From: JAYPAN01 sp049597955
GTDB lineage: Bacteria; Pseudomonadota; Alphaproteobacteria; RS24
Reading direction: 5' to 3'
Assembly: GCA_049597955.1 (NCBI GenBank)
Contig: JBMYND010000004.1
Span: 62,001-126,000, forward strand
Length of the DNA: 64,000 nt
The notes beneath the pieces were generated by a model. The model made no database searches. It was not told the DNA's origin and worked only from the letters and a program-made list of their open reading frames with translations. Each line of letters starts with the position of its first letter. Position 1 is the stretch's first letter. A program made the position numbers and the translations under genes. This document shows positions 26,060 to 35,546 of this stretch, one piece after another.

Positions 26060-27184
26060 ATGAATTTCGATTTTTCAGATGACCAGAAAATGCTGAAGGA
26101 TCAAGCACGCAAGTTTCTTGAAGACAAATGCAGCCTTGATGCCGTGCGCAAAATTCTCGATGGGGCAGAAAGCCATGATGATGCGGTTTGGAAAGGGCTG
26201 TGCGAGCTCGGCTTTGCCGGTGCGGCCATTCCTGAAGAATATGGCGGATTGGGGCTTGGCGCGCTGGAACTGTGCGTGATTGCCGAAGAATTGGGCCGCG
26301 CCTGCGCGCCCGTGCCGTTTTCCTCCTCAATATATCTGGCCGCCGAAGCACTGAAACTGGCCGGTTCGGAAGAGCAGAAACAGGCTTGGTTGCCCAAGCT
26401 GGCCAGCGGCGAAGCGATTGGCACAATGGCCGCCGCCGAAGGCACGCAAATGCCCATGCCCGGCACGGTGAAAGCGCAATTTGCCAATGGCAAATTATCC
26501 GGCACCAAATTGCCGATTGCCGATGCGATGACGGCAGATGTGGCGATTGTGCTGGCCGATACGGGTGGCGCGGGCGACAAGGCTTTATCATTGGTTGCGG
26601 TGGCGCTTGACCAGCCCGGCGTTTCGCGGCGCGAGGTAACAACGATTGACCCGACACGCGGCCATGGTGAGCTGCGCTTCGACAATGCCGACGCCACATT
26701 GCTCGGCGATGCCGGGGATGGCTGGCAGCTTTACAAAAGAGTGGAAGCCGGCGCGGCTGTTTTGATGGCGTTTGAGCAGGTTGGCGGTGCCGAAGCGGCA
26801 ATGAATATGGCCAAGGAATATGCGCTGGAGCGTCACGCTTTCGGGCGGCAAATCGGTTCCTATCAAGCGGTGAAGCACAAAATCGCTGATATGTATGTCA
26901 AACTCGAATTGGCGCGTTCCAATTGCTATTATGGGGCCATGGCGCTGGCCGATAATGCGGCGGATTTGGAAATTGCGGCCGCCGCCTCGCGCATTGCGGC
27001 GACCGAGGCTTACCGCTTTGCCGGGCAAGAAAACATTCAGGTGCATGGCGGCATTGGCTTTACCTGGGAAGCCAATCCGCAATTTCATTTCCGCCGGTCG
27101 AAATTGCTGGCGCTGGCACTTGGCAGTGCCGGACGCTGGAAAGACCGTCTGGTCACCGAACTTGAAAAGAGCAACGTAGCTTAA
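26060..27184 (+). CDS. Acyl-CoA dehydrogenase family protein (short, beta-type)
   Basis: A 374-residue flavoprotein; ATG 26060 follows GGGAGG, whereas an open frame from 25994 has no site. Segments of the acyl-CoA dehydrogenase fold are clear: FSDDQKMLKDQARKFLEDK, EYGGLGLGALELCVIAEELGRACAP, and a C-terminal RHAFGRQIGSYQAVKHKIADMYVKLE. It ends soon after NIQVHGGIGFTWE, without the usual C-terminal NEIQR-like segment. This is typical of the small partner in heteromeric dehydrogenases. The longer dehydrogenase 49 bp downstream is the probable partner; together they would desaturate an acyl-CoA using FAD. Confidence 0.85.
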   Translation: MNFDFSDDQKMLKDQARKFLEDKCSLDAVRKILDGAESHDDAVWKGLCELGFAGAAIPEEYGGLGLGALELCVIAEELGRACAPVPFSSSIYLAAEALKLAGSEEQKQAWLPKLASGEAIGTMAAAEGTQMPMPGTVKAQFANGKLSGTKLPIADAMTADVAIVLADTGGAGDKALSLVAVALDQPGVSRREVTTIDPTRGHGELRFDNADATLLGDAGDGWQLYKRVEAGAAVLMAFEQVGGAEAAMNMAKEYALERHAFGRQIGSYQAVKHKIADMYVKLELARSNCYYGAMALADNAADLEIAAAASRIAATEAYRFAGQENIQVHGGIGFTWEANPQFHFRRSKLLALALGSAGRWKDRLVTELEKSNVA

Positions 27185-27233
27185 GCGGCCCTTTTGCTGA
27201 GCTGGCATAAGATAAAACTGAAGGAGAGTTAAA

Positions 27234-28469
27234 ATGGATTTTAACGACACACAGGAAGAGGCCCAATTCCGCAGCGAAGTGCGGAGCTGGCTGGAAGCCA
27301 ATGCACGCCCCCGCGACCCGATGCGCTCGCGCGCCGGACGGGTTGAAAAATCAGAAGCCGAACGTTTGGTGCAGGCAAAAGCCTGGCAGGCCAAAAAGGC
27401 CGAAGCCGGTTATGCCGCCATTACTTGGCCGAAGGAATTGGGCGGGCTTGGTGGCACACCGATTCAATCGGTGATTTATTCGCAGGAAGAAGCCAATTTC
27501 GACGTGCCGCGCGGCTTTTTTGAAATTGGTTTGGGCATGTGTATTCCGACTTTGCTGGCTTGGGCGACCGAGGAGCAAAAAGAGCGTTTCGTCAAGCCTG
27601 CCCTTTATGGCGAGGAAGTCTGGTGCCAGCTTTTCTCCGAGCCGGCTGCCGGCTCCGATGTCGCAGGTCTGCGCACACGTTGTGAGCGCGATGGCGATGA
27701 TTGGGTGATTAATGGCCAGAAAGTTTGGACATCCGGTGCGCATTATTGCGATTACGGCATTATTGTCACCCGCTCCGACCCCAATGTGCCAAAACATAAA
27801 GGTCTGACTTTCTTCTTCCTCGACATGAAATCACCGGGCATTGAAGTGCGTCCGATTAAACAGATTTCGGGTGATGCCAATTTCAACGAAGTGTTTTTCA
27901 CCGATGTTCGCGTGCCGGACAGCCAGCGCCTTGGCGCGGTCGGTGAGGGCTGGAAAGTGGCATTGACGACATTGATGAATGAGCGTCTGGCGATTGGTCA
28001 GGGCAGTGGTGTCGATTATGAGGAATTGCTGCAATTGGCGCGCAAAACCGAATTGGAAACCGGCCCGGCCATTAAAGATGCTTCTGTGCGTGAAAAGCTG
28101 GCTGATTGGTATGTGCAGACGCAAGGTCTGAAATATACCAAATTCCGCACTTTGACCGCACTGTCAAAAGGCCAGACGCCGGGGCCGGAAAGCTCTATCG
28201 GCAAAATTGTCTCCGGCCCGAAAATGCAGGATTTGGCATCTTTCGCCATGGATTTGCAAGGCCAGGGCGGCGTGATGCAATCGCTGGAAGACAGCGAATT
28301 AAACGCTGCTTTCCAAAACCAATGGATTGGCGGCGCCGGCTATCGTATCGCCGGTGGCACGGATGAGATTTTGCGCAATATCGTCTCCGAGCAAGTGCTT
28401 GGCCTGCCGCAAGATGTGCGGGTTGATAAAACTGTGCCGTTCAATGAATTGTCAGGCCAGAAAAAATAG
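27234..28469 (+). CDS. Acyl-CoA dehydrogenase family protein (large, alpha-type)
   Basis: A 411-residue acyl-CoA dehydrogenase preceded by AAGGAGAG. FAD/substrate regions: WCQLFSEPAAGSDVAGLRTR (about 125-144), VINGQKVWTSGAHY, and the C-terminal GAGYRIAGGTDEILRNIVSEQVLGL. At the position of the usual catalytic Glu (YEGT) the residue is Gly. As in several heteromeric acyl-CoA dehydrogenases, a different residue or subunit may supply the base. It follows the small-type gene at 26060 and ends at a strong terminator. Confidence 0.87.
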   Translation: MDFNDTQEEAQFRSEVRSWLEANARPRDPMRSRAGRVEKSEAERLVQAKAWQAKKAEAGYAAITWPKELGGLGGTPIQSVIYSQEEANFDVPRGFFEIGLGMCIPTLLAWATEEQKERFVKPALYGEEVWCQLFSEPAAGSDVAGLRTRCERDGDDWVINGQKVWTSGAHYCDYGIIVTRSDPNVPKHKGLTFFFLDMKSPGIEVRPIKQISGDANFNEVFFTDVRVPDSQRLGAVGEGWKVALTTLMNERLAIGQGSGVDYEELLQLARKTELETGPAIKDASVREKLADWYVQTQGLKYTKFRTLTALSKGQTPGPESSIGKIVSGPKMQDLASFAMDLQGQGGVMQSLEDSELNAAFQNQWIGGAGYRIAGGTDEILRNIVSEQVLGLPQDVRVDKTVPFNELSGQKK

Positions 28470-28492
28470 CCTGTCCGACAGTTTGAATAAAG

Positions 28493-28530
28493 CGCCGCCC
28501 GCAAGCTCCGGCTTGGCGGGCGGTTTGCTT
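28493..28530 (+). terminator. Rho-independent terminator after the acyl-CoA dehydrogenase pair
   Basis: A hairpin with arms CCGCCCGCAAG and CTTGGCGGGCGG, loop about CTCCGG, is followed by a T-rich tail (TTTGCTTT). It lies 24 bases after the stop at 28469 and ends the transcription unit before dusA. Confidence 0.75.
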
Positions 28531-28571
28531 TCTGGCTTGCCGAAATGTCGAAAACAGGCGAAAACGGCGAC

Positions 28572-29561
28572 ATGAAACCCGATTTCACATTTTGCGTCGC
28601 GCCAATGATGGACTGGACAGACCGCCATGACCGCTATTTTTTGCGGCTGATTTCCAAACGCGCGCGGCTCTATACGGAAATGGTTACCGCCGACGCCATT
28701 CGCTTTGGCGACCGCGACCGGCTGCTCGGATTTTCTGCGGCTGAACATCCCCTTGCCCTGCAATTGGGCGGCAGCGAACCGGATGCGCTGCGTGAGGCGG
28801 CGGCGATTGGCATTGATTATGGCTATGATGAGATAAACCTCAATGTCGGCTGCCCGTCCGACCGTGTGCAATCGGGCCGGTTTGGTGCCTGTTTGATGCG
28901 CGAGCCGCAATTGGTGGCCGATTGCGTGGCCGCCATGCAGGTCAGTAAAGCAGTGCCGGTCACAGTCAAATGTCGTATCGGCGTTGACGACCAAGAGCCG
29001 GAGGAGGCGCTGTTCACATTGGTTGACTTATGCGCCAAGGCCGGTGTGCGCCATTTTATCGTGCATGCGCGCAAAGCCTGGCTGCAAGGTCTGAGCCCGA
29101 AAGAAAACCGCGATATTCCGCCGCTTGACTATGCGTTGGTCGCGCAGTTGAAACAGGCGCGGCCGGATTTGAGCATTATATTGAATGGCGGCATTGAGAC
29201 ATTGGCCGAGGCGGAGGCGCATTTAACGCAATTTGACGGCGTGATGCTGGGCCGGGCGGCCTATAAAAACCCTTATATGCTGGCTTGTGTTGACCGGGCT
29301 TTGTTTGGCGACACGCAGCCGCCGCCCTCGCGTGAGGAGATTATCGAGCGGTTGATACCTTATGTGGAAACCGTGCTGGCTGAAGGCACGCCTTTGCATG
29401 GTGTGACACGGCATATTTTGGGGCTGTATCAGGGCTGTCCCGGCGGGCGGCATTGGCGGCGGCATTTGAGCGAAAATGCACCGCGCGCCGGGGCTGATGC
29501 GTCGGTTTTGGTTGCGGCGCAAAAGTTGATGCACGACTATCTGGCCGAGAGGGCGGCCTAG
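28572..29561 (+). CDS. dusA: tRNA-dihydrouridine(20/20a) synthase DusA
   Basis: A protein of about 329 residues (338 if the ATG at 28545 is used). DusA features: FCVAPMMDWTDRHDRYFLRL at the start, the LYTEMVTADAI segment, catalytic Cys in NLNVGCPSDRVQSGRFGACLM, FMN-binding HARKAWLQGLSPKENRDIPP, and LNGGIETL. It reduces uridine in the tRNA D-loop with NADPH and FMN. Its stop codon overlaps the GTG of the TauE-like gene by one base. The start is uncertain because neither ATG has a strong ribosome site. Confidence 0.93.
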   Translation: MKPDFTFCVAPMMDWTDRHDRYFLRLISKRARLYTEMVTADAIRFGDRDRLLGFSAAEHPLALQLGGSEPDALREAAAIGIDYGYDEINLNVGCPSDRVQSGRFGACLMREPQLVADCVAAMQVSKAVPVTVKCRIGVDDQEPEEALFTLVDLCAKAGVRHFIVHARKAWLQGLSPKENRDIPPLDYALVAQLKQARPDLSIILNGGIETLAEAEAHLTQFDGVMLGRAAYKNPYMLACVDRALFGDTQPPPSREEIIERLIPYVETVLAEGTPLHGVTRHILGLYQGCPGGRHWRRHLSENAPRAGADASVLVAAQKLMHDYLAERAA

Positions 29562-30385
29562 TGGCGCTTTCCCCTGACATGCTGTTATTGGTTGCGGCAT
29601 TGGCTGGTGCGGGATTTTTGTCCGGCTTGATAGCCGGTCTGCTCGGCGTTGGCGGTGGCATTGTGCTGGTGCCGGCGCTTTATCAGACATTCGTGTTTTT
29701 CGACCTGCCAGCCTATCTGCAAATGCATATGGCGGTCGGCACATCGCTGGCGATAATTTGTTTTACCGGCGCGCAATCGGCGCGCAGTCATTTCAAGCGT
29801 GATGCGGTAGAGACCGGCAAATTGACAAGCTGGGGCGGTTTCATCATTGCCGGTGCGTTGGTCGGTGCGATTGCCAGCCGCTTTATTGCGCCATCGGGTT
29901 TGAAGCTGGTTTTTGCAGCCCTGTCTTTGGGGTTGGGCGTGCGCATGCTGGTGCGCGGGCAAAATGCTGAGGCAGCGAGATTATCGCCCTTATCGGCTGT
30001 TTGGCAGAAAACAGGGGCGCTGAATATCGGCTTTTTCTCGGCGCTGATGGGCATTGGCGGCGGCACATTTTCCGTCCCGCTATTGGGCCGCGCCGGACTT
30101 GATATTCACAAGGCGGTCGGCACATCGGCCGCGCTTGGCGTGTTTGTGGCGCTACCGGCAACGCTTGGCTTTATGCTGGCCGGACAGGGTTTGCCGGCGC
30201 TGCCGCCGCTTTCTGTCGGCTATGTCAATCTGCTGGCCCTGCTGCTGATGATACCGGCCAGCATGCTTGGCGCGCCATTGGGCGTAAGATTAGCGCACCG
30301 GCTCAGCGAGACCACGCTGCATTATGTATTTGCCGGTTTTCTGCTGCTCAGTGGCGGACGCATGGCGCTGGCTTTGTTTTCCTGA
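29561..30385 (+). CDS. TauE/SafE family sulfite/anion exporter
   Basis: A 274-residue membrane protein with about eight hydrophobic segments. It shows the duplicated TauE/SafE pattern: GLIAGLLGVGGGIVLVPALYQ at the start (about 21-41) and GFFSALMGIGGGTFSVPLLGRAG in the second half (about 148-170). The family exports sulfite, sulfoacetate or other sulfur anions, though many members have no proven substrate. It begins at a GTG that overlaps the dusA stop, so it is probably translated with dusA. The sulfite reductase operon (7-9 kb) is not adjacent. Confidence 0.85.
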   Translation: MALSPDMLLLVAALAGAGFLSGLIAGLLGVGGGIVLVPALYQTFVFFDLPAYLQMHMAVGTSLAIICFTGAQSARSHFKRDAVETGKLTSWGGFIIAGALVGAIASRFIAPSGLKLVFAALSLGLGVRMLVRGQNAEAARLSPLSAVWQKTGALNIGFFSALMGIGGGTFSVPLLGRAGLDIHKAVGTSAALGVFVALPATLGFMLAGQGLPALPPLSVGYVNLLALLLMIPASMLGAPLGVRLAHRLSETTLHYVFAGFLLLSGGRMALALFS

Positions 30386-30387
30386 CC

Positions 30388-31896
30388 TCAGATTTTTTGG
30401 TCATAGTCGCCGACTTCCGGATAGCTGCTCAACAGCGCGTCAATGGCGGCGAACATGGCGCGCATATTTTCCTCAGATACCGGACTTTCCACCACAACAA
30501 CCAGCCCCGGCTTATTGGAAGAGGCCCGCACCAGCCCCCAAGTGCCGTCTTCCACGGTGATGCGCACGCCATTAACCGTCACCAAATCACGGATATTTTG
30601 CCCGATAAGCGTGTCTCCATTTGCCGCCAATTGTTCAAAATGCGCAATGGCGCGCTCAACCACCTCATATTTTTTGGTGTCGTCGCAATAGGGCGACATT
30701 GTGGGTGAGCCATAGGCGACCGGCAAAGAACGGCGCAAATCAGCCATTGAGGCATCACCGGCGCGGGTCAGCATGTCGCAAATGGCAATCGCCGTCACCA
30801 GCCCGTCATCATAGCCGCGGCCAATCGGGGCGTTGAAAAAATAATGGCCGCTTTTTTCAAATCCGGCCAGCGCGCCAAGCTCATGCGTATGCCGTTTCAT
30901 ATAAGAGTGACCGGTTTTCCAATATTGTGTGGTCGCGCCGGCTTCCTGCAATTGCGGGTCGGTCATGAACAGGCCGGTTGATTTGACATCAACCACAAAA
31001 ACCGGCTTGTCATGTTGCGCTGCCAAATCGCGCGCCACCAACACGCCCATTTTATCGGCAAAAATCTCCTCGCCCTCATTATCGACCACGCCGCAGCGAT
31101 CGCCGTCGCCATCAAAGGCAAAACCAATATCAGCGCCGGTTTCAAGAATCTTATCACGCAGCGCGTGAAGCATTTCCATATCTTCCGGATTGGGATTGTG
31201 ATGGGGAAAGCTGTGGTCAAGTTCGCAATGCAGTTCAATCACCTCTACCCCCAAAGCCCGCAGCACATCCGGCGCAAACGCCCCGGCCGTGCCATTGCCG
31301 CAAGCCACCACAGCTTTCAACTTGCGGGCGAAAGGCGCACGCTCGGTCAAATCCGCTTTATAGCGTTCGGCCATGTCGGCAATAGGCTGATAGCTGCCAC
31401 CAGCGCGCGCGACGCCCTGATTTTCCAGCACAATCTCGCGCAGACGGCTCATTTCATCGGGGCCGAAAGTCAATGGTTTGGCCGCCCCCATTTTAACGCC
31501 GGTCCAGCCATTTTCATTATGGCTGGCTGTGACCATGGCGACGGCGGGAATATCTTCGGCAAATTGAGCAAAATAGGCGGTTGGCGACAGCGCAAGGCCA
31601 ATATCATGCACCGCCACACCGGCGCTCATCAGCCCATTAATGAGGGCCAGCTTGATAGATTGCGAATAGGCGCGAAAGTCATGGCCGACAATGATTTTCG
31701 GCTGCGTTTCGCTGCCCAGCAATTCGTGTAAAATTGTGCCGAGCCCGAAACCGAGCGCCTGCACGCCAAGCAGGTTGATTTCTGCGCCGAATAACCAGCG
31801 CGCATCATATTCACGAAAACCGGTCGGTTTGACCAAAGGCAGATTTTCAAATTCGGCTGAATTTTCGGGGATTTCGGGCAGGGGTTTCACAAACAT
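30388..31896 (-). CDS. Phosphomannomutase/phosphoglucomutase
   Basis: A 502-residue alpha-D-phosphohexomutase. The four expected sites are visible: the phosphoserine loop TASHNENGWTG with Ser125, the metal-binding DGDGDRCG loop (about 260-270), the sugar-binding GFEKSGHYFF segment (with GALAG before it) and a C-terminal phosphate-binding region (VRASSNKPGLVVVVES). It interconverts mannose- or glucose-6-phosphate and the 1-phosphate for polysaccharide and lipopolysaccharide sugars. It is longer than the classical E. coli enzyme by an N-terminal extension of about 25 residues. It is convergent with the TauE-like gene (2-bp gap). Confidence 0.92.
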   Translation of the reverse strand: MFVKPLPEIPENSAEFENLPLVKPTGFREYDARWLFGAEINLLGVQALGFGLGTILHELLGSETQPKIIVGHDFRAYSQSIKLALINGLMSAGVAVHDIGLALSPTAYFAQFAEDIPAVAMVTASHNENGWTGVKMGAAKPLTFGPDEMSRLREIVLENQGVARAGGSYQPIADMAERYKADLTERAPFARKLKAVVACGNGTAGAFAPDVLRALGVEVIELHCELDHSFPHHNPNPEDMEMLHALRDKILETGADIGFAFDGDGDRCGVVDNEGEEIFADKMGVLVARDLAAQHDKPVFVVDVKSTGLFMTDPQLQEAGATTQYWKTGHSYMKRHTHELGALAGFEKSGHYFFNAPIGRGYDDGLVTAIAICDMLTRAGDASMADLRRSLPVAYGSPTMSPYCDDTKKYEVVERAIAHFEQLAANGDTLIGQNIRDLVTVNGVRITVEDGTWGLVRASSNKPGLVVVVESPVSEENMRAMFAAIDALLSSYPEVGDYDQKI

Positions 31897-31997
31897 GGGG
31901 GGAGGCTCCTTGATTGACGCAGTGTCGCTGTCATAGCAAAAAATTGCCGCCTGTGCAGTCCATTTGTCTCAAATCATTTCCTCGCCTATAAGGCGGC

Positions 31998-32840
31998 ATG
32001 GAAGATGAACCATTAAAGCAGGAAATTATCAGGCTGGCCGCCGCCAATGCGCCGCTGCCGGAGCTTGAGCTTTCCGGACTGCCTGAATTTCTGCCCGGCT
32101 GGGTTTGGCTGGTCGGCGCCGGGCCGGGAGATCCCGGCCTGTTAACCCTGCATGCGGTCAATGCGCTGAAACAGGCCGATATGGTGGTTTATGATGCGCT
32201 TGTGTCGGAAGATATTTTGTCGCTGGTCAGGCCGGAGGCGGAGACATTTTATGCCGGTAAACGCGGCGGCAAGCCTTCCTGGCAGCAAAAAGATATTACC
32301 GACCGGCTGATTGAGCTGGCGGGTGACGGTCATCGTGTGCTGCGCCTGAAGGGCGGCGACCCGTTTGTGTTCGGGCGCGGCGGCGAGGAAGCGCAGGCGC
32401 TGGTCGCCCAAAATGTGCCATTTCGCATTATTCCCGGCATTTCTGCCGGTATTGGCGGTTTGGCCTATGCCGGTATTCCGGTGACCCACAGGGAAGTCAA
32501 TCATGCGGTGACTTTCGTGACCGGTCATTTGGCAGGTAAGGACAGGCCCGAATTGCTGGATTGGGCGGCGATAGCCAAAGCCTCGCCGGTGATTGTCATT
32601 TATATGGCGATGAGCCGGATAGATGCGATTGTCGGCCAATTATCGGCGGCGGGGCGCGCGGGCGATGAGCCGGTCGCGATTGTCACCCATGCGACCACAC
32701 CGCAACAGCGCGTGGTCGTCACGACATTGGCCGAGGCGGCACAAGCGGTCAAAGAAAACCGGCTTGAGCCGCCTTCAATTGTTGTGATTGGCGCAGTAGC
32801 CGATTTGCATGCCACGCTGGGCTGGTTTCAACCGAGTTGA
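31998..32840 (+). CDS. cobA: Uroporphyrinogen-III C-methyltransferase (SUMT)
   Basis: A 280-residue SAM-dependent methyltransferase. SUMT features: VWLVGAGPGDPGLLTLHA (about 36-53), VVYDALV, YAGKRGG, the RLKGGDPFVFGRGGEEA motif (about 114-130) and the GISAGIGGLAYAGIPVTHRE segment. It makes precorrin-2, the precursor of siroheme and cobalamin. It has no CysG oxidase/ferrochelatase domain, so those steps must be elsewhere. It can feed siroheme to the sulfite reductase at 7120. The last 13 bp overlap the DUF1289 gene on the other strand. No cobalamin riboswitch is seen upstream. Confidence 0.93.
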   Translation: MEDEPLKQEIIRLAAANAPLPELELSGLPEFLPGWVWLVGAGPGDPGLLTLHAVNALKQADMVVYDALVSEDILSLVRPEAETFYAGKRGGKPSWQQKDITDRLIELAGDGHRVLRLKGGDPFVFGRGGEEAQALVAQNVPFRIIPGISAGIGGLAYAGIPVTHREVNHAVTFVTGHLAGKDRPELLDWAAIAKASPVIVIYMAMSRIDAIVGQLSAAGRAGDEPVAIVTHATTPQQRVVVTTLAEAAQAVKENRLEPPSIVVIGAVADLHATLGWFQPS

Positions 32841-33040
32841 GCATCTTGCGGCAGGGCTGCCAGCCGGGCCGGCAGCGCATCCAGCACAGCGCGCTTTTCA
32901 TCATCCGACAGGCCGCGCCAGCCGCCAATTTCGGCTAATTTGCGCCCACAGCCAATGCAGAATCCGGCACGCGCCGATACGGCACAAACGCCGATACAGG
33001 GCGATTTCGGGGGTGATTTGGCGGTTTGGGTGTTGCTCAT
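32828..33040 (-). CDS. DUF1289 small Fe-S-like protein
   Basis: A 70-residue protein with cysteines at 15, 19, 28 and 31 (SPCIGVCAVSARAGFCIGCGRK) and the following GWRGLSDDEKRAVLDALP helix. This is the DUF1289 pattern (Cys-x3-Cys-x8-Cys-x2-Cys), believed to bind a metal or Fe-S centre. Its function is unknown. It is convergent with cobA and overlaps its end by 13 bp. Confidence 0.88.
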   Translation of the reverse strand: MSNTQTAKSPPKSPCIGVCAVSARAGFCIGCGRKLAEIGGWRGLSDDEKRAVLDALPARLAALPQDAQLG

Positions 33041-33186
33041 GGGCGAAAGCTAACGAAAACCGCCGCAAATGGCAATCCATTGGCGAAGCGATAATAATGA
33101 CGTCTGCGTCACTTTATCCCCTCCTGACCATTGATTTAGTCGGTGTTTCGTTTACCTTTAGGGCAATCTTTTTACAGGAGTCTGAC

Positions 33187-34374
33187 ATGGACGTAGAATT
33201 TACCCCCGAAGACAACGCCTTCCGCGAGGAAGTGCGCAGCTTCATCGCTGAAAACAAACCGGCGCATCTTGACGGTGTGGAGCGCAGTGACCTGACCAAG
33301 GAAGATTTTCTGGCTTGGCACAAAACCCTTCACAAAAAAGGCTGGGTTGCCCCGTCTTGGCCGGAAGAATATGGCGGCACGGGCTGGTCAGTAACGCAAA
33401 AATATATTTGGAATGAGGAAAATGCCGCGGCTGGCACAATTGCGCCATTGCCCTTTGGTATCGCCATGCTGGGGCCGGTGATTTACACATTCGGCAATCA
33501 GGAGCAGAAAGATTGGGTTTTGCCGGGGATTTTGTCCGGTGAAACATGGTGGTGTCAGGGCTATTCCGAGCCCGGCGCAGGCTCTGATTTGGCGGCGCTG
33601 AAAACCCGTGCGGTGCGCGATGGTGACGATTATATCGTCAATGGCCATAAGATTTGGACGACGCTGGCCCAACATGCCGATTGGATGTTCTGCCTGGTGC
33701 GCACCGGCGACAGCGAAAAGCGTCAGGAAGGCATTTCCTTTCTGCTGATTGACATGAAAACGCCGGGCATCACTGTGCGCCCGATTATCACCATTGATGG
33801 CGGCCATGAAGTAAACGAAGTCTTTCTCGAAGATGTGCGTGTGCCGGCCAAGCATTTGGTGGGTGAAGAAAATAAGGGTTGGACAATCGCCAAATTCCTG
33901 CTTGGCAATGAACGCTCCGGTATTGCCGGTGTGGCACGTTCCAAAAAGGCGATTGAACGCTTGCGCGAAATCGCTCGTGGCGAATTGGAAGACGGCTCGC
34001 CTTTGATGGAGTCGCCGGATTTCTCGCGCAAAATTGCCGAGTTGGAAGTTGACCTGACGGCGCTGGAATATACTGAATTGCGCACGCTGGCCTCTGAAAG
34101 CAAAGGCCAGGGGCCGGGGCCGGAAAGCTCGATTTTGAAAATCAAGGGCACGGAAATCCAGCAGCGCATTACCGAATTGACGGTGGAAGCGGTTGGCAAT
34201 TATGCCGCCCCTTGGGTGCCGCAGCTTGAGCGGGGCGATAATTATATGGCGATTGGCGCAGAATGGGCTGAGGGCGCGTCGCAAACCTATTTCAACACGC
34301 GCAAAACCTCAATTTACGGCGGGTCAAATGAGATCCAGCGTAACATTATTGCCAAAATGGTTTTGGGCCTCTAG
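33187..34374 (+). CDS. Acyl-CoA dehydrogenase, PimC-like large subunit
   Basis: A 395-residue protein; ATG 33187 follows AGGAG. It has MDVEFTPEDNAFREEVRSFI, GTGWSVTQKYIWNEENAAAG, WWCQGYSEPGAGSDLAALKTRA (FAD/substrate region), VNGHKIWTTLAQHADWMF and the C-terminal SIYGGSNEIQRNIIAKMVLGL. The usual catalytic Glu position is Gly here. The architecture resembles the large subunit of pimeloyl-CoA dehydrogenase (PimC) and related degraders of dicarboxylic or cyclic acids. The PimD-like gene follows 36 bp later, so a heteromer is likely. Confidence 0.83.
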   Translation: MDVEFTPEDNAFREEVRSFIAENKPAHLDGVERSDLTKEDFLAWHKTLHKKGWVAPSWPEEYGGTGWSVTQKYIWNEENAAAGTIAPLPFGIAMLGPVIYTFGNQEQKDWVLPGILSGETWWCQGYSEPGAGSDLAALKTRAVRDGDDYIVNGHKIWTTLAQHADWMFCLVRTGDSEKRQEGISFLLIDMKTPGITVRPIITIDGGHEVNEVFLEDVRVPAKHLVGEENKGWTIAKFLLGNERSGIAGVARSKKAIERLREIARGELEDGSPLMESPDFSRKIAELEVDLTALEYTELRTLASESKGQGPGPESSILKIKGTEIQQRITELTVEAVGNYAAPWVPQLERGDNYMAIGAEWAEGASQTYFNTRKTSIYGGSNEIQRNIIAKMVLGL

Positions 34375-34410
34375 GCTCAAAAGATAAATCCAGCATATAG
34401 GGAGACGACA

Positions 34411-35538
34411 GTGGATTTCAGTTTTACCGAAGAGCAAACATTGCTGCGCAATATGGTGCAAAGCTTTGTTCAGGATAATTATGATTTCGACGCGCGGATG
34501 AAAATCGTTCGCAGTGACGAGGGCATGAGCCGCGAGATTTGGCAGCAATTTGCCGAGCTTGGTCTTTTGGCCGCGCCTTTTTCGGAAGATTTGGGCGGCT
34601 TGGATGGCGGCCCGATTGAAACCATGGTCATTATGGAAGAATTGGGACGCGGCCTTGTTGTCGAACCTTATCTGCCAACCGTTGTGCTGTGCGGCGGCAT
34701 TTTGAGCCGCCATGGTTCGGAAGCGCAAAAGCAGGGCCATTTGCCCGGTCTGATTGCCGGTGAAGATATTTGGGCCTTGGCTTACAGTGAATCCCAAAGC
34801 CGTTTTAATCTGGCCGATGTGCGCACTTCCGCCAAAGCAGATGGCGACGCTTATGTGCTGAATGGTGCCAAAGCGGTGGTGATTGGTGCGCCTTGGGCCA
34901 ATAAGTTGATTGTCTCGGCGCGACTTTCCGGCGACCAATTTGACCGCGACGGGCTGGGCCTGTTCATTGTCGATAAAGCCGCTGCCGGCGTCAGTTCGCA
35001 AGATTATCAAACCGTTGACGGCAGCCGTGCCAGTGAAATCACGCTGGAAAATGTATCGGTTGGTGCCGATGCACTGATTGGCGATGCCGGCAATGGTTTT
35101 GCTGTGTTGGAAGAAGCGATTGATTTTGGCATTGGCGCGGTTTGTGCCGAGGCGATTGGGCATATGAAAATGCTCAATGATGCGACGGTTGAATATTGCA
35201 AAACCCGCAAGCAATTCGGTGTGCCAATCGGCTCTTTCCAAGTGCTGCAACACCGCATGGTGGACATGTTCATGGAATATGAGCAATCGGTTTCCATGAC
35301 CTATATGGTCAATATGAAACTGGCCGAAGCCGAAAGCGAGCGGCGCAAGGCGGCTGCCGGTGCGAAAGTGCAAATCGGCAAATCGGGGCGCTTTGTCGGC
35401 CAGGAAGCTGTGCAATTGCATGGCGGTATGGGCATGACGGAAGAGCTGAATGTCGGGCATTATTTCAAACGCCTGACCATGATTGATATTCAGTTCGGCA
35501 ATGTTGACCATCACTTGAAACGCTTTGCGGCGGCATAG
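34411..35538 (+). CDS. Acyl-CoA dehydrogenase, PimD-like small subunit
   Basis: A 375-residue protein starting at GTG 34411 behind GGGAGA. It reads MDFSFTEEQTLLRNMVQSFV, NYDFDARMKIV, LGLLAAPFSEDLGGLDGGPIETMVIMEELGRGLVVEPYLPTVVL and AVQLHGGMGMTEELNVGHYFKRL, the pattern of PimD-type dehydrogenases. The C-terminal region is short and lacks the catalytic NEIQR segment. It pairs with the large subunit at 33187 and is followed eight bp later by a crotonase, so one operon seems to cover dehydrogenation and hydration steps. Confidence 0.83.
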   Translation: MDFSFTEEQTLLRNMVQSFVQDNYDFDARMKIVRSDEGMSREIWQQFAELGLLAAPFSEDLGGLDGGPIETMVIMEELGRGLVVEPYLPTVVLCGGILSRHGSEAQKQGHLPGLIAGEDIWALAYSESQSRFNLADVRTSAKADGDAYVLNGAKAVVIGAPWANKLIVSARLSGDQFDRDGLGLFIVDKAAAGVSSQDYQTVDGSRASEITLENVSVGADALIGDAGNGFAVLEEAIDFGIGAVCAEAIGHMKMLNDATVEYCKTRKQFGVPIGSFQVLQHRMVDMFMEYEQSVSMTYMVNMKLAEAESERRKAAAGAKVQIGKSGRFVGQEAVQLHGGMGMTEELNVGHYFKRLTMIDIQFGNVDHHLKRFAAA

Positions 35539-35546
35539 GCCGGCTT

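Noticed and set aside
33388..34284. Open frame of 298 codons on the minus strand opposite the PimC-like gene
   Set aside because: It is antisense to the acyl-CoA dehydrogenase; its composition is a mirror of conserved codons.
34324..35514. Long open frame of 396 codons on the minus strand opposite the PimD-like gene
   Set aside because: It is antisense to a clear acyl-CoA dehydrogenase and has no recognisable domain or ribosome site.
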